Source: Dietzia aurantiaca (GTDB lineage Bacteria; Actinomycetota; Actinomycetes; Mycobacteriales; Mycobacteriaceae). Taken from it: DNA of 64,000 nucleotides. Of this stretch, positions 21,512 through 34,768 are shown piece by piece. Under the pieces are notes generated by a model that saw only the letters and a list, made by a program, of their open reading frames with translations, was not told the DNA's origin and did not search any database. Each line of letters starts with the position of its first letter. The first letter of the stretch is position 1. Location: NCBI RefSeq assembly GCF_021033825.1, contig NZ_JAIFXZ010000002.1, positions 124,001 through 188,000 on the forward strand. The letters run 5' to 3'. Made by a program: the position numbers and the translations under genes.

Positions 21512-21960
21512 GCTCCGTCCTGGTGGTCCACCACGCGCCTTCACCGCGGCTGCGCCGGATCGTGGAAGCCATCGAAACCGGCATGGCCCACCCCGAGCTC
21601 GAGGACATCGCCGTGGAGTCCGTCCCCGCGCTCGCGGCGACGGACGATCACGTCCTGCGGGCCGACGGCTACGTATTTCTCACTCCTGCCAACTTCGGGT
21701 ACATGTCGGGCGCGCTCAAGCACTTCTTCGATCGCACGTATTACACCTGCGAGGGAGCAGTGAGCGGTCGCCCGTACGCGCTCTGCGTCCACGGGGACAA
21801 CGACACCGCAGGGGCGGTGACCTCAGTCGAGAAGATCACGACCGGGTGGGCGCTGCAGGCGGTCGCCCCGGCCACGCAGCTCATCGGTGAGCTCGGGCGG
21901 GACGACCTCGACACGGTGGCCGAGGTCGCGGCCACCGTTGCCGCGCATCTACTCGGTTGA
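21508..21960 (+). CDS. Flavodoxin-fold / NAD(P)H-dependent reductase-like protein
   Basis: 150 residues. N-terminal SVLVVHHAPSPRLRRIVEAIETG resembles a flavodoxin phosphate-binding loop, and DGYVFLTPANFGYMSGALKHFFDRTYY is the flavin-contact segment of NADPH-dependent FMN reductase-like proteins. Coupled by ATGA to the membrane protein before it, and followed by thyX, which itself uses FAD. Matches Rv2771c by position. Whether it serves ThyX or DapB redox chemistry is only a guess. Confidence 0.78.
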   Translation: MSSVLVVHHAPSPRLRRIVEAIETGMAHPELEDIAVESVPALAATDDHVLRADGYVFLTPANFGYMSGALKHFFDRTYYTCEGAVSGRPYALCVHGDNDTAGAVTSVEKITTGWALQAVAPATQLIGELGRDDLDTVAEVAATVAAHLLG

Positions 21961-21996
21961 GCGTCAGTACAGCCCGTCAGCAAAAGGAGTCCCATC

Positions 21997-22749
21997 ATGT
22001 CCGAGCTCGTCCGGCGGCAGGTCCGCATGGTCGCGCGCACCCAGTTCACCGTTCCCGAGGATCTCGGGTGGGAGACTGACGCCGAGGGCGGTTCGGCGCT
22101 GGCGGAGTTCGCCGGCCGGGCCTGCTACCAGAGCTGGGACAAGCCGAATCCGCGGACCGCGACCAACGCGGGCTACCTCCGGCACATTCTCGAAGTGGGA
22201 CACCTCTCGGTCTTCGAACATGCCAACGTCACCTTCTACATCACAGGCATCTCGCGTTCGTGCACCCATGAGCTGATCCGTCACCGTCACTTCTCCTACA
22301 GTCAGTTGTCCCAGCGCTTCGTCCCGGAGCATGACTCGAAGGTCGTCCCGCCGCCCGCCATCGCCGATGACCCCGAGTTGGTCGAGATCTTCAGGCGGGC
22401 GACCGACGCATCGCGTGAGGCGTACGCGGAGATGCTGGCCAAGCTGGAGGAACGCTTCGCGGACGTCCCGAACCCGATGCTCCGACACAAGCAGGCCCGG
22501 CAGGCGGCCAGATCGGTGCTGCCGAACGCGACCGAGACCCGCATCGTCGTGACCGGCAACTACCGGTCGTGGCGGCATTTCATCGGGATGCGGGCGACCG
22601 AACACGCGGATACCGAGATCCGTGGTCTGGCTATCGACGTCCTACGCCAACTCCGGGATGTGGCGCCCGCGGTGTTCTCCGATTTCGAGATCGCGACGCT
22701 CGACGACGGTTCGGAAATCGCCGTCAGCCCCTACGTGCTCGAAGGATGA
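21997..22749 (+). CDS. thyX: Flavin-dependent thymidylate synthase
   Basis: 250 residues with the ThyX signature [13 protein letters not shown] at residues 95-107. Makes dTMP from dUMP using FAD, NADPH and methylene-tetrahydrofolate. Other conserved parts are [14 protein letters not shown], and the substrate-binding [26 protein letters not shown] has AAAGGAG upstream. It lies directly before dapA, as in other actinobacteria. Confidence 0.97.
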   Translation: MSELVRRQVRMVARTQFTVPEDLGWETDAEGGSALAEFAGRACYQSWDKPNPRTATNAGYLRHILEVGHLSVFEHANVTFYITGISRSCTHELIRHRHFSYSQLSQRFVPEHDSKVVPPPAIADDPELVEIFRRATDASREAYAEMLAKLEERFADVPNPMLRHKQARQAARSVLPNATETRIVVTGNYRSWRHFIGMRATEHADTEIRGLAIDVLRQLRDVAPAVFSDFEIATLDDGSEIAVSPYVLEG

Positions 22750-22792
22750 CGGGGACCGCGGTCCCGATCAATCACCCGAACGCCGGGTCTGA

Positions 22793-26022
<3,230 letters not shown>

Positions 26023-26026
26023 TCCG

Positions 26027-26713
26027 GTGGGGGTGGATCGTCGGTCCCTCGCCCGCCGGGAACGTGTCGCGCTGGTGGAGACCATGCGCGACACGGGCCC
26101 GGATGCGCCCACCCTGTGTGAAGGATGGACGGCCAGGGATCTGGCGGCACACCTCGTCGTGCGTGAGGCCCGGCCGGACGCGGCGGCGGGGGTGGTGTTA
26201 CCGGCACTGTCCGCGCGGCTCGAGACGCTTCGTCTCCGCGAGTCGCAGCGCCCGTGGGAGGAGCTGCTCGACTCGATCGCGTCCGGTCCACCGTGGTATT
26301 CGCCACTACGTCTGGCCGACAGCCTGGCCAACACCGCGGAGTACCTGGTCCACCACGAGGACGTGCGTCGCGCCGGGGAAGGCTGGTCGAAGCGCGAATT
26401 CGACAGCCGTGACCTCGCGCGGGTGTGGACGCTCGCCACGATTGTGTCCCGGAGCAGGCTGAGGAAGGTTCCCGCGCGGATCGACCTGAGCGTCCCCCGG
26501 GGCCCGTCAACCCCGCGCCCCGGGGTCGACGCCCGGGCGGCGACCGCTGCGGCTCCGGTGTCGACAGGGGCGGCGCTGGCGCCCCTGGTGACCGTCGTGG
26601 CCGAGCCCGTCGAGTTGCTCCTGTGGATATTCGGACGAGACCGCGTGGACGTCGAAGTATCCGGTGCTCAGCGCGGTATCGACGCACTCGATGCGGTCGG
26701 ACGGAGCGTGTAG
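26027..26713 (+). CDS. TIGR03085-like DinB/maleylpyruvate isomerase superfamily protein
   Basis: 228 residues. Actinobacterial DinB-like family with the N-terminal pattern LCEGWTARDLAAHLVVREARPDA and a second conserved stretch ANTAEYLVHHEDVRRAGEGW; His residues in these parts would form the metal site. Related members use mycothiol, for example maleylpyruvate isomerase. Start GTG at 26027 (26033 also possible). Four bases after rnj, probably co-transcribed. Substrate unknown. Confidence 0.78.
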   Translation: MGVDRRSLARRERVALVETMRDTGPDAPTLCEGWTARDLAAHLVVREARPDAAAGVVLPALSARLETLRLRESQRPWEELLDSIASGPPWYSPLRLADSLANTAEYLVHHEDVRRAGEGWSKREFDSRDLARVWTLATIVSRSRLRKVPARIDLSVPRGPSTPRPGVDARAATAAAPVSTGAALAPLVTVVAEPVELLLWIFGRDRVDVEVSGAQRGIDALDAVGRSV

Positions 26714-26772
26714 GTCGCCTTCGGGATACACCCGGACTGTGTGGCTGCTGTTACCAGTGTTGCTTGAGACGT

Positions 26773-26778
26773 TAGAGT
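26773..26778 (+). promoter_or_regulatory. Candidate -10 element for leaderless ftsK
   Basis: TAGAGT lies 7 bases before the ATG at 26786, with TTACCA at 26751-26756 (4 of 6 matches to TTGACA, 16-base spacer) as possible -35. No Shine-Dalgarno sequence. Confidence 0.45.
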
Positions 26779-26785
26779 GACCCCC

Positions 26786-29710
26786 ATGGCATCCACCTCG
26801 AGCACGCGATCCACCCGTGCGCCCGGCGGCCGACGCCCCGCGTCGAAATCCGCCGCGCAGCGTTCGGCGACGTCCACCACCCCGAAGTCCCGGGGCGGCA
26901 GTGCGCGGCGTGGTGCGGTGGTCTCGACGCCGAAGTCCGGGAACCGGACCACGAACCGTGGGAACGGGCGCGGCGGCGCGCGGGCCTCGTCCGCTGCTCC
27001 CGAACGGACCTCCGGCGCCTTCGGTGCGGTCGGCCGTGGTCTCCGTGGGAGTTGGTCGGCCCTGGCGAAGGGCGTAGGGCACGGGGTCCGTGGCCTGGGC
27101 GGGGGTTCCGACGACGACGACAAGGCGCCGCCCCCCCACAGGCGCGACGGTCTCGGAATGGTCCTGATCGGTGTGGCGATCATCTTCGCCGGCGCGGTGT
27201 GGTTTCGTGCTGCGGGGCCGATCGGGCAGTGGATCGATACGGGTATCCGCACCGTGGTGGGCACCCCGGGTGCCCTTCTTCCGCTGCTGATCGGCGGCTG
27301 GGGCGTGCTCATCATGGCGCGCGAGCCACGTTCCGACGTCCACTCCAGGTGGCTGGTCGGGACGATCGTGTCCGCGCTCGGTGTGCTGGGACTCTGGCAC
27401 CTCGCCGCGGGGTCGCCGAGCGATCCGGCGGGCGTGCGGTCCGGTGGGGGAGTGCTCGGTCGGATCGTCGGGGGCGGCATCGAGGCCGGTCTGTCGGTGT
27501 TCGTCGCCGTCCCACTCCTCGTGTTGATCGTGGCCTTCGGTGCCCTCGTCATGGCGGGGCGCCCCGCCCGGGAGATACCGGGCATGGTCCGCGGCTTCTT
27601 CGGCTGGGACGGCAGCGGCGACATCGTGGACGAGTACTACGACGACGACGCCTGGGAGGACGAGGCCACGACCGCCTACCCGATCGCGGAGACCGTCGGC
27701 TCGGCGGACGAGGAGTCGGAACGCCCCGCCGCCCGCCGCTCGTCCCGGCGCCGTGTGGCTACGTGGACAGACACCCCCACCACGGGAGAAACCGTCGAGA
27801 TGCCGCCGGCCAGCGGTGGGCGCGGCCCGGCGGCGGCCACGGCCGAGCTGTCCGCTGACGTCGGGGGTCGCGCAGACGCGCCCGCTGCCCCCCGTCGTGG
27901 TGCGGCGGCCGCTGCTGCAGCCCGCGACGTCGAGGCGGATACTGAATCGACCACGGTGCCGTCCGCCGTGGCGCCCGCGGGTGCGGATGGTGCGCGTGGC
28001 GGGCGGACGGCCCGGGCCACATCGACGCGCGGGGAGGCCGCGCAGGCCAAGGGTGAGCAGGCCGGGGGCGGCTCAGCGGTTCCGCAGACCAACTCTCCAT
28101 CGACGCACACCGCTTCGGAGACGGAGGACGAGCGTCTGGACTCCCAGACCCAACTTCTCAGCGGCATCGACTACTCACTGCCGCCGCTGAACCTGCTCAC
28201 GGCCGGGGATCCGCCCAAGGCACGCAGCGAATCCAACGATCAGATGATCGAGGCGATCCAGGGCGTCCTGGAGCAGTTCAAGATCGACGCCGCGGTCACC
28301 GGGTTCACCCGGGGGCCCACGGTCACGCGCTACGAGGTCGAACTCGGCCCGGGCGTGAAGGTCGAGAAGATCACCGCTCTCCACCGGAACATCGCGTACG
28401 CGGTCGCGACGGACAACGTCCGTCTGTTGGCACCGATCCCCGGCAAGTCCGCCGTCGGTATCGAGGTCCCGAACCTCGACCGCGAGCTCGTGCGTCTGGC
28501 CGACGTGCTCACCGACCCGGGCACCGCGACCAAGCACAACCCGACCCTGATCGGGCTGGGCAAGGACATCGAGGGCGACTTCGTCACCGCCGACCTGGCC
28601 AAGATGCCGCACCTTCTGGTCGCGGGTTCGACCGGCTCGGGTAAGTCCAGCTTCGTGAACTCCATGCTGGTGTCGCTGCTCGCCCGCGCGACGCCGGACG
28701 AGGTGCGGCTCATCCTCATCGACCCGAAGATGGTCGAGCTGACGCCGTACGAGGGGATCCCGCACCTGATCACCCCCATCATCACGCAGCCCAAGAAGGC
28801 CGCCGCCGCGCTGGCCTGGCTGGTCGAGGAGATGGAGCAGCGCTACCAGGACATGAAGTCCACGCGCGTGCGCCACATCAGCGACTTCAACGACCGGGTC
28901 AAGTCCGGGGAGATCACCACGCCGCCCGGCAGCCAGCGGGAGTATCGCCCGTACCCGTACATCGTGGCCGTCGTCGACGAGCTCGCGGACCTCATGATGA
29001 CGGCACCGCGGGACGTCGAGGACGCGATCGTGCGCATCACCCAGAAGGCCCGCGCGGCCGGCATCCATCTGGTCCTCGCGACCCAGCGACCGTCCGTCGA
29101 CGTGGTGACCGGTCTGATCAAGACCAACGTGCCGTCCCGTCTCGCGTTCGCCACCTCCTCGCTGACCGACTCGCGGGTGATCCTCGACCAGCCCGGCGCC
29201 GAGAAGCTCGTGGGCATGGGCGACGGGCTCTTCATCCCGATGGGCGCCTCACGTCCCGTCCGCATGCAGGGCGCGTTCATCACCGACGAGGAGATCCAGG
29301 AGGTCGTCGACTACGCCAAGAACCAGGCGGAGCCCGAGTACGACACGTCCGTCACCGAGTCGAAGGACGATGGCAAGAAGGACATCGACGCGGATATCGG
29401 CGACGATCTGGATGACCTGCTGGCAGCGGTCGAGCTCGTGGTCTCCAGCCAGTTCGGCTCCACCTCGATGCTGCAGCGCAAGCTGCGCGTCGGGTTCGCC
29501 AAGGCCGGCCGGCTCATGGACCTGATGGAGTCCCGCGACATCGTGGGGCCGTCCGAGGGATCCAAGGCCCGCGAGGTTCTGGTCCGGCCCGAGGAGCTGG
29601 CATCCGTTCTGTGGATGATCAAGGGCGGCACCCCGCCGGAGGAGAATGCGGACGACCCGACAGGGGAGCACTCCGAGATCGGCGATCCCGTGGAGTCGCC
29701 CGTCGGCTGA
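26786..29710 (+). CDS. ftsK: DNA translocase FtsK/SpoIIIE
   Basis: 974 residues from ATG 26786. Basic Ser/Thr/Arg-rich N terminus (1-115), four transmembrane helices (about 130-265), a disordered Ala/acidic linker (270-470), then the motor: [10 protein letters not shown], Walker A in [11 protein letters not shown] (about 613-622), [30 protein letters not shown] Walker B, and a C-terminal gamma winged helix ([19 protein letters not shown]). It couples septation to chromosome dimer resolution. A terminator-like hairpin follows. Confidence 0.96.
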   Translation: MASTSSTRSTRAPGGRRPASKSAAQRSATSTTPKSRGGSARRGAVVSTPKSGNRTTNRGNGRGGARASSAAPERTSGAFGAVGRGLRGSWSALAKGVGHGVRGLGGGSDDDDKAPPPHRRDGLGMVLIGVAIIFAGAVWFRAAGPIGQWIDTGIRTVVGTPGALLPLLIGGWGVLIMAREPRSDVHSRWLVGTIVSALGVLGLWHLAAGSPSDPAGVRSGGGVLGRIVGGGIEAGLSVFVAVPLLVLIVAFGALVMAGRPAREIPGMVRGFFGWDGSGDIVDEYYDDDAWEDEATTAYPIAETVGSADEESERPAARRSSRRRVATWTDTPTTGETVEMPPASGGRGPAAATAELSADVGGRADAPAAPRRGAAAAAAARDVEADTESTTVPSAVAPAGADGARGGRTARATSTRGEAAQAKGEQAGGGSAVPQTNSPSTHTASETEDERLDSQTQLLSGIDYSLPPLNLLTAGDPPKARSESNDQMIEAIQGVLEQFKIDAAVTGFTRGPTVTRYEVELGPGVKVEKITALHRNIAYAVATDNVRLLAPIPGKSAVGIEVPNLDRELVRLADVLTDPGTATKHNPTLIGLGKDIEGDFVTADLAKMPHLLVAGSTGSGKSSFVNSMLVSLLARATPDEVRLILIDPKMVELTPYEGIPHLITPIITQPKKAAAALAWLVEEMEQRYQDMKSTRVRHISDFNDRVKSGEITTPPGSQREYRPYPYIVAVVDELADLMMTAPRDVEDAIVRITQKARAAGIHLVLATQRPSVDVVTGLIKTNVPSRLAFATSSLTDSRVILDQPGAEKLVGMGDGLFIPMGASRPVRMQGAFITDEEIQEVVDYAKNQAEPEYDTSVTESKDDGKKDIDADIGDDLDDLLAAVELVVSSQFGSTSMLQRKLRVGFAKAGRLMDLMESRDIVGPSEGSKAREVLVRPEELASVLWMIKGGTPPEENADDPTGEHSEIGDPVESPVG

Positions 29711-29738
29711 CCGCCCCGGCCGTCGCCGTCCGGGGCGG
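29711..29738 (+). terminator. Bidirectional hairpin between ftsK and YciI gene
   Basis: CCGCCCCGG (29711-29719) pairs with CCGGGGCGG (29730-29738), 10-base loop. It lies between two convergent genes. Confidence 0.6.
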
Positions 29739-29742
29739 GCCC

Positions 29743-30024
29743 TCAGGCCAGCGCACCGAACACGGGCATCCATTCCCGGACCGTGATCTCCGGGACCACG
29801 CCCCGGACGCAGTGCGGGTCCTGAGCGATCAGTGCGCGTGCGGACTCGTCGTCGTCGGCCTCGACCAGGAGCAACGCACCGGAGCCGTCCACGAACGGAC
29901 CCACGGTACGGATCGAGCCCGCCTCGACCCGGGCCGCCAGCCATTCGCGGTGCGCGGGCTTGTTCGCCTCCCGCTCGTCGGTCTGTGCGGCCTCGTAGCG
30001 GTAGGTGACGGCGAAGAGCGGCAT
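29743..30024 (-). CDS. YciI family protein
   Basis: 93 residues, ferredoxin-like alpha/beta fold of the YciI/YCII domain: MPLFAVTYRYE...REWLAARVEAGSIRTVGPFVDGSGALLLVEADDDESARALIAQDPHCVRGVVPEITVREW. The Asp of DPH and His of PAHREWL are usual conserved positions. Ribosome binding site AGAGGGAG before ATG. Enzymatic role in the family is largely unknown. Confidence 0.83.
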   Translation of the reverse strand: MPLFAVTYRYEAAQTDEREANKPAHREWLAARVEAGSIRTVGPFVDGSGALLLVEADDDESARALIAQDPHCVRGVVPEITVREWMPVFGALA

Positions 30025-30088
30025 GTGGGGTCTCCCTCTGGTGCGGGTGGGCTGGCTGTGCCGTCAAGGGTAGGCGGGCGGCTCTGGC

Positions 30089-30094
30089 TAAGGT
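30089..30094 (+). promoter_or_regulatory. Candidate -10 element for leaderless pgsA
   Basis: TAAGGT sits 6 bases before the GTG at 30101. The intervening GAAGAG could also act as a weak ribosome binding site, so this one is less clear than the others. Confidence 0.35.
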
Positions 30095-30100
30095 GAAGAG

Positions 30101-30688
30101 GTGACTACCTCCACGACTGGCGAAGGCAGCCCCACCGCCGAGGTCCCGGTTCTCAACATCGCGAACCTCCTCACAGTGCTGCGGATCATCCTGGTCCCGG
30201 TCTTCCTCGTCGTGTTCTTCGTGGCGGGCGCCCAGGACGCCTGGTGGCGGATCGGTGCGTTCTGCGTGTTCGCCATCGCGATGTTGACCGACTACGCAGA
30301 CGGCTACCTCGCGCGCAGGCTCGGTCTCATCACCGATTTCGGCAAGATCGCCGACCCGATCGCGGACAAGGCACTCATGGCCGCGGCGATGATCTCGCTC
30401 TCTCTCGTCCACGAACTGTTCTGGTGGGTCACCGTCGTCATCCTGGTGCGCGAAGTCGGGATCACGCTCTGGCGCTTCTTCGGCGTCGACCACGTGGTGG
30501 CGGCGAGCAAGGGCGGCAAGCTCAAGACCGTCACGCAGACACTCGGCGTCGGGCTGCTCATCCTGCCGCTGCCCTACTGGGTGTGGCCACTGGAGTGGCT
30601 CATCGTCGGCGTGGCGGTGGTGCTGACCGTCTACACGGGGATCGACTACGTGGTCAAGGCCCGGCAGGCCGCGGCGCGGGGCCGATGA
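30101..30688 (+). CDS. pgsA: CDP-diacylglycerol--glycerol-3-phosphate 3-phosphatidyltransferase
   Basis: 195 residues, 4-5 membrane helices. CDP-alcohol phosphotransferase signature is complete: D64-x2-D67-G-x2-A71-R72-x8-G81-x3-D85-x3-D89. Best match by family and position is the PgsA3-type gene between ftsK and cinA/clgR in mycobacteria, making phosphatidylglycerol phosphate; another headgroup acceptor cannot be excluded. cinA overlaps its end by 4 bases. Confidence 0.9.
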   Translation: MTTSTTGEGSPTAEVPVLNIANLLTVLRIILVPVFLVVFFVAGAQDAWWRIGAFCVFAIAMLTDYADGYLARRLGLITDFGKIADPIADKALMAAAMISLSLVHELFWWVTVVILVREVGITLWRFFGVDHVVAASKGGKLKTVTQTLGVGLLILPLPYWVWPLEWLIVGVAVVLTVYTGIDYVVKARQAAARGR

Positions 30689-31224
30689 GCGTGCCCGGGG
30701 CGGTCGAGGGGCCGGGGAAGGCGTCCGTGCAGGAGGCACTCGTCGGGACGCTGAAGGCCCGGGGCTGGACAATCGCCACTGCCGAGTCGCTGACAGCCGG
30801 CCTCGTTGCCGCCACGATCGCCGACGTACCCGGGGCAAGCGCGGTGTTACGGGGCGGGCTCGTGGTCTACGCGACCGACCTCAAGCACGTGCTTGCCGAC
30901 GTGCCGCAGAGCGTCCTGGACCGGCACGGAGCGGTGTCCGCGGAGACCGCCCGGGCGCTGGCCACGGGCGCGGCGGCCCGCTGCCGGGCGGACGTCGGAC
31001 TCGCGCTGACCGGGGTGGCGGGCCCCGACGAGCAGGAGGGTCGTGCGGTCGGCACCGTGTTCGTGGGGGTGCGCGTCCCCGGTCGTGAGACCTGGTCGGT
31101 GCGGTTGGCGCTCGCCGGTGATCGACGGCGGATCCGCGACCAGGCGTGCGACGCGGCGATGTCGCTGGTCACCGAGGTGGCGGGCGGCGCCCGCCCGGCC
31201 GGCGGGGAAGGGGGGCGGGATTGA
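30685..31224 (+). CDS. cinA: CinA C-terminal domain protein (nicotinamide-nucleotide amidase type)
   Basis: 179 residues, the stand-alone C-terminal CinA domain (PncC): [54 protein letters not shown] and [22 protein letters not shown]. PncC proteins deamidate NMN in NAD salvage. The N-terminal MoaB-like domain of full CinA is absent. ATGA overlap with pgsA. The SigE-type promoter for clgR lies just after its stop. Confidence 0.87.
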   Translation: MSVPGAVEGPGKASVQEALVGTLKARGWTIATAESLTAGLVAATIADVPGASAVLRGGLVVYATDLKHVLADVPQSVLDRHGAVSAETARALATGAAARCRADVGLALTGVAGPDEQEGRAVGTVFVGVRVPGRETWSVRLALAGDRRRIRDQACDAAMSLVTEVAGGARPAGGEGGRD

Positions 31225-31259
31225 TGAACGGTCGTCCTGCGACGTGGATCGGGAAAGTG

Positions 31260-31285
31260 GGAACGAATCCGGAAGGTGACGCGTT
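31260..31285 (+). promoter_or_regulatory. SigE/SigH-type ECF promoter for clgR
   Basis: GGAAC at 31260-31264 and CGTT at 31282-31285, spaced 17 bases. This matches the GGAAC-N16/18-CGTT type recognised by extracytoplasmic stress sigma factors of mycobacteria (SigE) and corynebacteria (SigH), both reported to drive clgR. Predicted transcription start near 31292. Confidence 0.65.
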
Positions 31286-31295
31286 GTACCCGGTG

Positions 31296-31610
31296 ATGCC
31301 GAACATCCAGATGACCACGCTGCCCCGCCCCGACCAGCCGAGCGCCCCGCCGTTGTTGCGCGAGACCCTCGGGACGGTCCTGCGTGGCCTGCGCGGGGAG
31401 TCGGGTCGGACCCTGCGGGATGTGGCCGACGCGGCGAGGGTCAGCCCCGGATATCTCTCGGAGATCGAGCGGGGGCGCAAGGAGGCCTCCAGCGAGTTGC
31501 TGGCGTCGATCTCCGGAGCGCTGGAGGTGTCGCTCGGCGAGATCCTCATCCGCGCGGCGCTGGAGGTCTCGCCACCGGGCACGTTCACCGAGCCCGTGCT
31601 CGCAGCCTGA
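31296..31610 (+). CDS. clgR: ClgR-type XRE transcriptional regulator
   Basis: 104 residues from ATG 31296; ATG 31311 and an upstream ATG at 31224 overlapping the cinA stop are alternatives. Helix-turn-helix [33 protein letters not shown] is the ClgR/PopR signature. ClgR activates clp protease genes and, in M. tuberculosis, pspA. The C terminus ends VLAA, like an SsrA-type degron, fitting the known ClpP-dependent turnover of ClgR. The start choice follows the promoter at 31260-31285. Confidence 0.88.
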   Translation: MPNIQMTTLPRPDQPSAPPLLRETLGTVLRGLRGESGRTLRDVADAARVSPGYLSEIERGRKEASSELLASISGALEVSLGEILIRAALEVSPPGTFTEPVLAA

Positions 31611-31709
31611 TTCCCTTTCCGGGACAACTCCAGGTGGTCCACCCATGACGGCGTTCGGTACCGTAGAACAGACCCGTCGTCCGAATCGGCAGAAGGACTA
31701 AACGCAGCG

Positions 31710-32537
31710 ATGGCCAATCCGTTTTCCAAGGCATGGCGCTACCTCATGGCGTTGTTCGATTCGAAGATCGACGAACACGCCGATCCGAAGGTGCAGATCC
31801 AGCAGGCCATCGCCGACGCGCAGCGTCAGCACCAGCAGCTGTCACAGCAGGCCGCGGCCGTCATCGGTAACCAGCGCCAGCTCGAGATGAAACTCAACCG
31901 GCAGCTCGCGGACATCGAGAAACTCCAGGGGTCTACCCGCCAGGCGCTGCAGATGTCCGACCAGGCCGGTCAGAACGGCGACGTGCAGAAGGCCACCGAG
32001 TACGAGAACGCCGCCGAGGCGTTCGCGGCGCAGCTCGTCACCGCGGAGCAGAACGTGGAGGACCTCAAGGGTCTGCACGATCAGTCGCTTCAGGCCGCCG
32101 GGCAGGCGAAGAAGGCCGTCGAGCAGAACGCCATGGTGCTGCAGCAGAAGGTCGCAGAGCGTACCAAGCTACTCAGCCAGCTCGAGCAGGCCAAGATGCA
32201 GGAGCAGGTCAGTGCCTCCCTGCAGTCGATGTCGGAGCTGTCGTCAGGTGGTAACACCCCGAATCTCGATCAGGTCCGCGACAAGATCGAGAAGCGTTAC
32301 GCCAACGCGCTCGGCTCCGCGGAGCTCGCCCAGAACTCGGTCCAGGGCCGGATGATGGAGATCGAGCAGGCGTCCACGCAGATGGCGGGCCACAGTCGGC
32401 TCGAGCAGATCCGGGCGTCGATGCAGGCGGAGGGCGGCCAGCTCGGGCAGGGTAGCGGCGCCGCCGGTCAGCTCGGACAGGGCCAGGCGCAGCCGGCCAC
32501 ACCGCCCCAGCAGCAGGCGCAGACCGAACAGCAGTGA
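31710..32537 (+). CDS. pspA: PspA/IM30 phage-shock protein (35 kDa antigen type)
   Basis: 275 residues. ESCRT-III-like coiled-coil membrane-stabilising protein: N-terminal amphipathic helix region [27 protein letters not shown], long coiled coil (about 25-225), then a Gln/Gly/Pro-rich tail ([15 protein letters not shown]...QQ). It follows clgR as in M. tuberculosis, where ClgR activates it under envelope stress. The other genes of the mycobacterial cluster (Rv2743c, Rv2742c) are absent here. Confidence 0.95.
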   Translation: MANPFSKAWRYLMALFDSKIDEHADPKVQIQQAIADAQRQHQQLSQQAAAVIGNQRQLEMKLNRQLADIEKLQGSTRQALQMSDQAGQNGDVQKATEYENAAEAFAAQLVTAEQNVEDLKGLHDQSLQAAGQAKKAVEQNAMVLQQKVAERTKLLSQLEQAKMQEQVSASLQSMSELSSGGNTPNLDQVRDKIEKRYANALGSAELAQNSVQGRMMEIEQASTQMAGHSRLEQIRASMQAEGGQLGQGSGAAGQLGQGQAQPATPPQQQAQTEQQ

Positions 32538-32607
32538 TCTGGAGGCACACGGGCCGTCGGCGGGTTCGCCGGCGGCCCGTTGTCGTCCGAGCAGGGAAGG
32601 GCAGCGG

Positions 32608-32802
32608 GTGACACTGACCGAGTTCCACGCCAGAACCGTGGAGGCCTTCGGCGAACTCCGTGCGGACCACCTCGTGCGGACGCACCACCTGGCCGCGTGT
32701 GGCGGCCGTACCGCCCATGAGGCGATCGATGGAGGACAATCGGTCAAGCAGGTCTGGCTCGCGCTCTGTGACGAGTTCGACGTTCCCGAACAGTTGCGCT
32801 AG
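32608..32802 (+). CDS. DUF3046 protein
   Basis: 64 residues. Small actinobacterial family (Rv2738c-like) with MTLTEFHARTVEAFGELRADHLVRTHHLAACGGRTAHEAIDGGQSVKQVWLALCDEFDVP. Always close upstream of recA in mycobacteria and corynebacteria. GTG start with GGGAAGGG upstream. Function unknown. Confidence 0.85.
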   Translation: MTLTEFHARTVEAFGELRADHLVRTHHLAACGGRTAHEAIDGGQSVKQVWLALCDEFDVPEQLR

Positions 32803-32830
32803 CGCCATGTGTGCGGCGTGTCGTTCGACG

Positions 32831-32846
32831 TCGAACAGACGTTCCC
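32831..32846 (+). promoter_or_regulatory. LexA SOS box upstream of recA
   Basis: TCGAACAGACGTTCCC matches the actinobacterial LexA site TCGAAC-N4-GTTCGA at 10 of 12 defined positions. It lies 182 bases before the recA start, in a 225-base gap. Confidence 0.75.
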
Positions 32847-33027
32847 CTACACTGGAACGCGGATGACGGCGGGTCCCCGCTGTCCACAGGACGTCACCAG
32901 TCCACAGGAGACGGTCGCCGGGCCCCGTATGGCGCTTCGTGTCGTACCCGACCCGTAGCGTCCGCGGGTGAAACCACACAGACCGATCGGCGAGGCGCCG
33001 GAGGTCGAGCACGAACGGAGCAGACAC

Positions 33028-34131
33028 ATGGCAGCTAAGGCCAAGGCGGGCGCGGGCAAGCCCGGCGCCGCGCAGAATCGTGAGCAGGCACTCGAACTGG
33101 CCCTGGCCCAGATCGACAAGGCCTACGGCAAGGGCTCCGTCATGCGGTTGGGTGACGACAATCGGCCGCCGGTCCAGGTCATCCCCTCCGGCGCACTGTC
33201 GCTGGACGTGGCGCTCGGGGTCGGCGGTTTCCCCCGTGGCCGTGTCGTGGAGATCTACGGTCCGGAATCCTCGGGTAAGACCACCGTGGCCCTCCACGCT
33301 GTCGCCAATGCCCAGGCCGCCGGTGGTATCGCGGCGTTCATCGATGCGGAACACGCACTCGATCCGGAGTACGCCCGCAAGCTCGGCGTGGATACGGACA
33401 ACCTCATCGTCTCTCAGCCGGATACCGGCGAGCAGGCGCTCGAGATCGCGGACATGCTCGTCAAATCCGGAGCCATCGACATCCTGGTGATCGACTCCGT
33501 TGCGGCGCTCGTGCCGCGCGCGGAGATCGAGGGCGAGATGGGCGACAGTCACGTCGGACTCCAGGCCCGCCTCATGAGTCAGGCCCTGCGAAAGATGACC
33601 GGCGCCCTGCACAACACCGGGACCACCGCGGTGTTCATCAACCAGCTCCGCGAGAAGATCGGCGTGATGTTCGGCTCGCCCGAGACCACAACCGGTGGTA
33701 AGGCGCTCAAGTTCTACGCCTCGGTGCGGTTGGACGTGCGTCGCATCGAGACGCTGAAGGACGGTGCGGACGCGGTCGGTAACCGCACCAAGGTGAAGGT
33801 CGTCAAGAACAAGGTCGCGCCGCCCTTCAAGATCGCCGAGTTCGACATCGTCTACGGCGAGGGCATCAGCCGCGAGGGCTCGCTCATCGACATGGGCGTG
33901 GAGAACGGCTTCATCAAGAAGTCCGGTTCCTGGTTCACCTACGGTCAGGACCAGCTGGGGCAGGGCAAGGAGAATGCGCGCCGCTACCTCAAGGAGAACC
34001 CGGCCGTCCGGGACGAGATCGAGCGGAAGATCCTGGACAAGCTCAATATCGGAGCGGGGGCCGAGATCGCGGAGATCGAGGCGGAGTCCGACGAGGACGC
34101 CCCGATCGACGTGGTGCCCGTCGAGTTCTGA
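33028..34131 (+). CDS. recA: Recombinase RecA
   Basis: 367 residues, no intein (unlike M. tuberculosis). Walker [10 protein letters not shown] at about 78-86, [52 protein letters not shown] and the acidic C-terminal tail. ATG at 33028 gives the usual N terminus; the frame is open for 20 more codons upstream. Drives homologous recombination and LexA self-cleavage. recX begins within its stop codon. Confidence 0.99.
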   Translation: MAAKAKAGAGKPGAAQNREQALELALAQIDKAYGKGSVMRLGDDNRPPVQVIPSGALSLDVALGVGGFPRGRVVEIYGPESSGKTTVALHAVANAQAAGGIAAFIDAEHALDPEYARKLGVDTDNLIVSQPDTGEQALEIADMLVKSGAIDILVIDSVAALVPRAEIEGEMGDSHVGLQARLMSQALRKMTGALHNTGTTAVFINQLREKIGVMFGSPETTTGGKALKFYASVRLDVRRIETLKDGADAVGNRTKVKVVKNKVAPPFKIAEFDIVYGEGISREGSLIDMGVENGFIKKSGSWFTYGQDQLGQGKENARRYLKENPAVRDEIERKILDKLNIGAGAEIAEIEAESDEDAPIDVVPVEF

Positions 34132-34754
34132 TGCCGATGGATCGGACGCGCCCGGAAGGGCAGCGCGCGACCGGTCAGCGCCCGGAGCTCGATGCGGATG
34201 AGCTCCGGGCGGCAATAGCGGCGGTCGAGGCCCGGCCCTCGGGATCGTCGGACCTGCCTCCGCTCGCTCCGGAGGCGCACGAGGCGGCAACGGCGGCACT
34301 GCGGTTACTCCGCTACCGGCCACGTAGTGAGCATGAGCTACGTGGGCGTCTGGCCGAGAAGGAACACCCGGCAGAGGCGATCGACGAGGCGATCGACCGC
34401 ATCCGGGTGTGGGGCTTGATCGACGACGCGGAGTTCGCTGCGGAATGGGTGCGGGGTCGTCGGCGGCGGCGGGGTCGAGCCCGCGGCGCCCTGGAACGCG
34501 AGCTCCGGGACAAGGGCGTCGCAGAGGCCCACATCGCCGACGCGGTGGCCGATATAGACGATTCCGATGAACGTCTGCAGGCCACGGAACTCGTGCGCGC
34601 TCGTTTGTCGAGACGCCCTGCCGGCGCGGCCAGCGGACCGGCTCGCGCCGGCGAACGGCGTCGACTCGTGTCCTTCCTCGCCCGGCGGGGCTATCCCACG
34701 GGGCTGGCCATGGCCGTGGTGGATGCCGAGTTGGCGGCCCACGCTTCGTCCTGA
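34131..34754 (+). CDS. recX: Regulatory protein RecX
   Basis: 207 residues. Three-helix repeats of Rec[77 protein letters not shown], and a C-terminal [20 protein letters not shown]. Inhibits RecA filaments. ATG overlaps the recA stop by one base. The first 45 residues are nonconserved. Confidence 0.94.
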   Translation: MPMDRTRPEGQRATGQRPELDADELRAAIAAVEARPSGSSDLPPLAPEAHEAATAALRLLRYRPRSEHELRGRLAEKEHPAEAIDEAIDRIRVWGLIDDAEFAAEWVRGRRRRRGRARGALERELRDKGVAEAHIADAVADIDDSDERLQATELVRARLSRRPAGAASGPARAGERRRLVSFLARRGYPTGLAMAVVDAELAAHASS

Positions 34755-34755
34755 G

Positions 34756-34761
34756 TACCCT
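34756..34761 (+). promoter_or_regulatory. Candidate -10 element for leaderless miaB
   Basis: TACCCT lies 7 bases before the GTG at 34769, right after the recX stop, with no Shine-Dalgarno sequence. Confidence 0.4.
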
Positions 34762-34768
34762 GGCCTGC

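Noticed and set aside
22205-22230. TTCGAACATG inside thyX as an SOS box
   Set aside because: Only one half-site matches, it lies in coding sequence for a conserved motif, and no promoter lies nearby.
32209-34323. 704-residue antisense frame over pspA, DUF3046 and recA
   Set aside because: Crosses the recA promoter and SOS box and mirrors recA codons; no domain.
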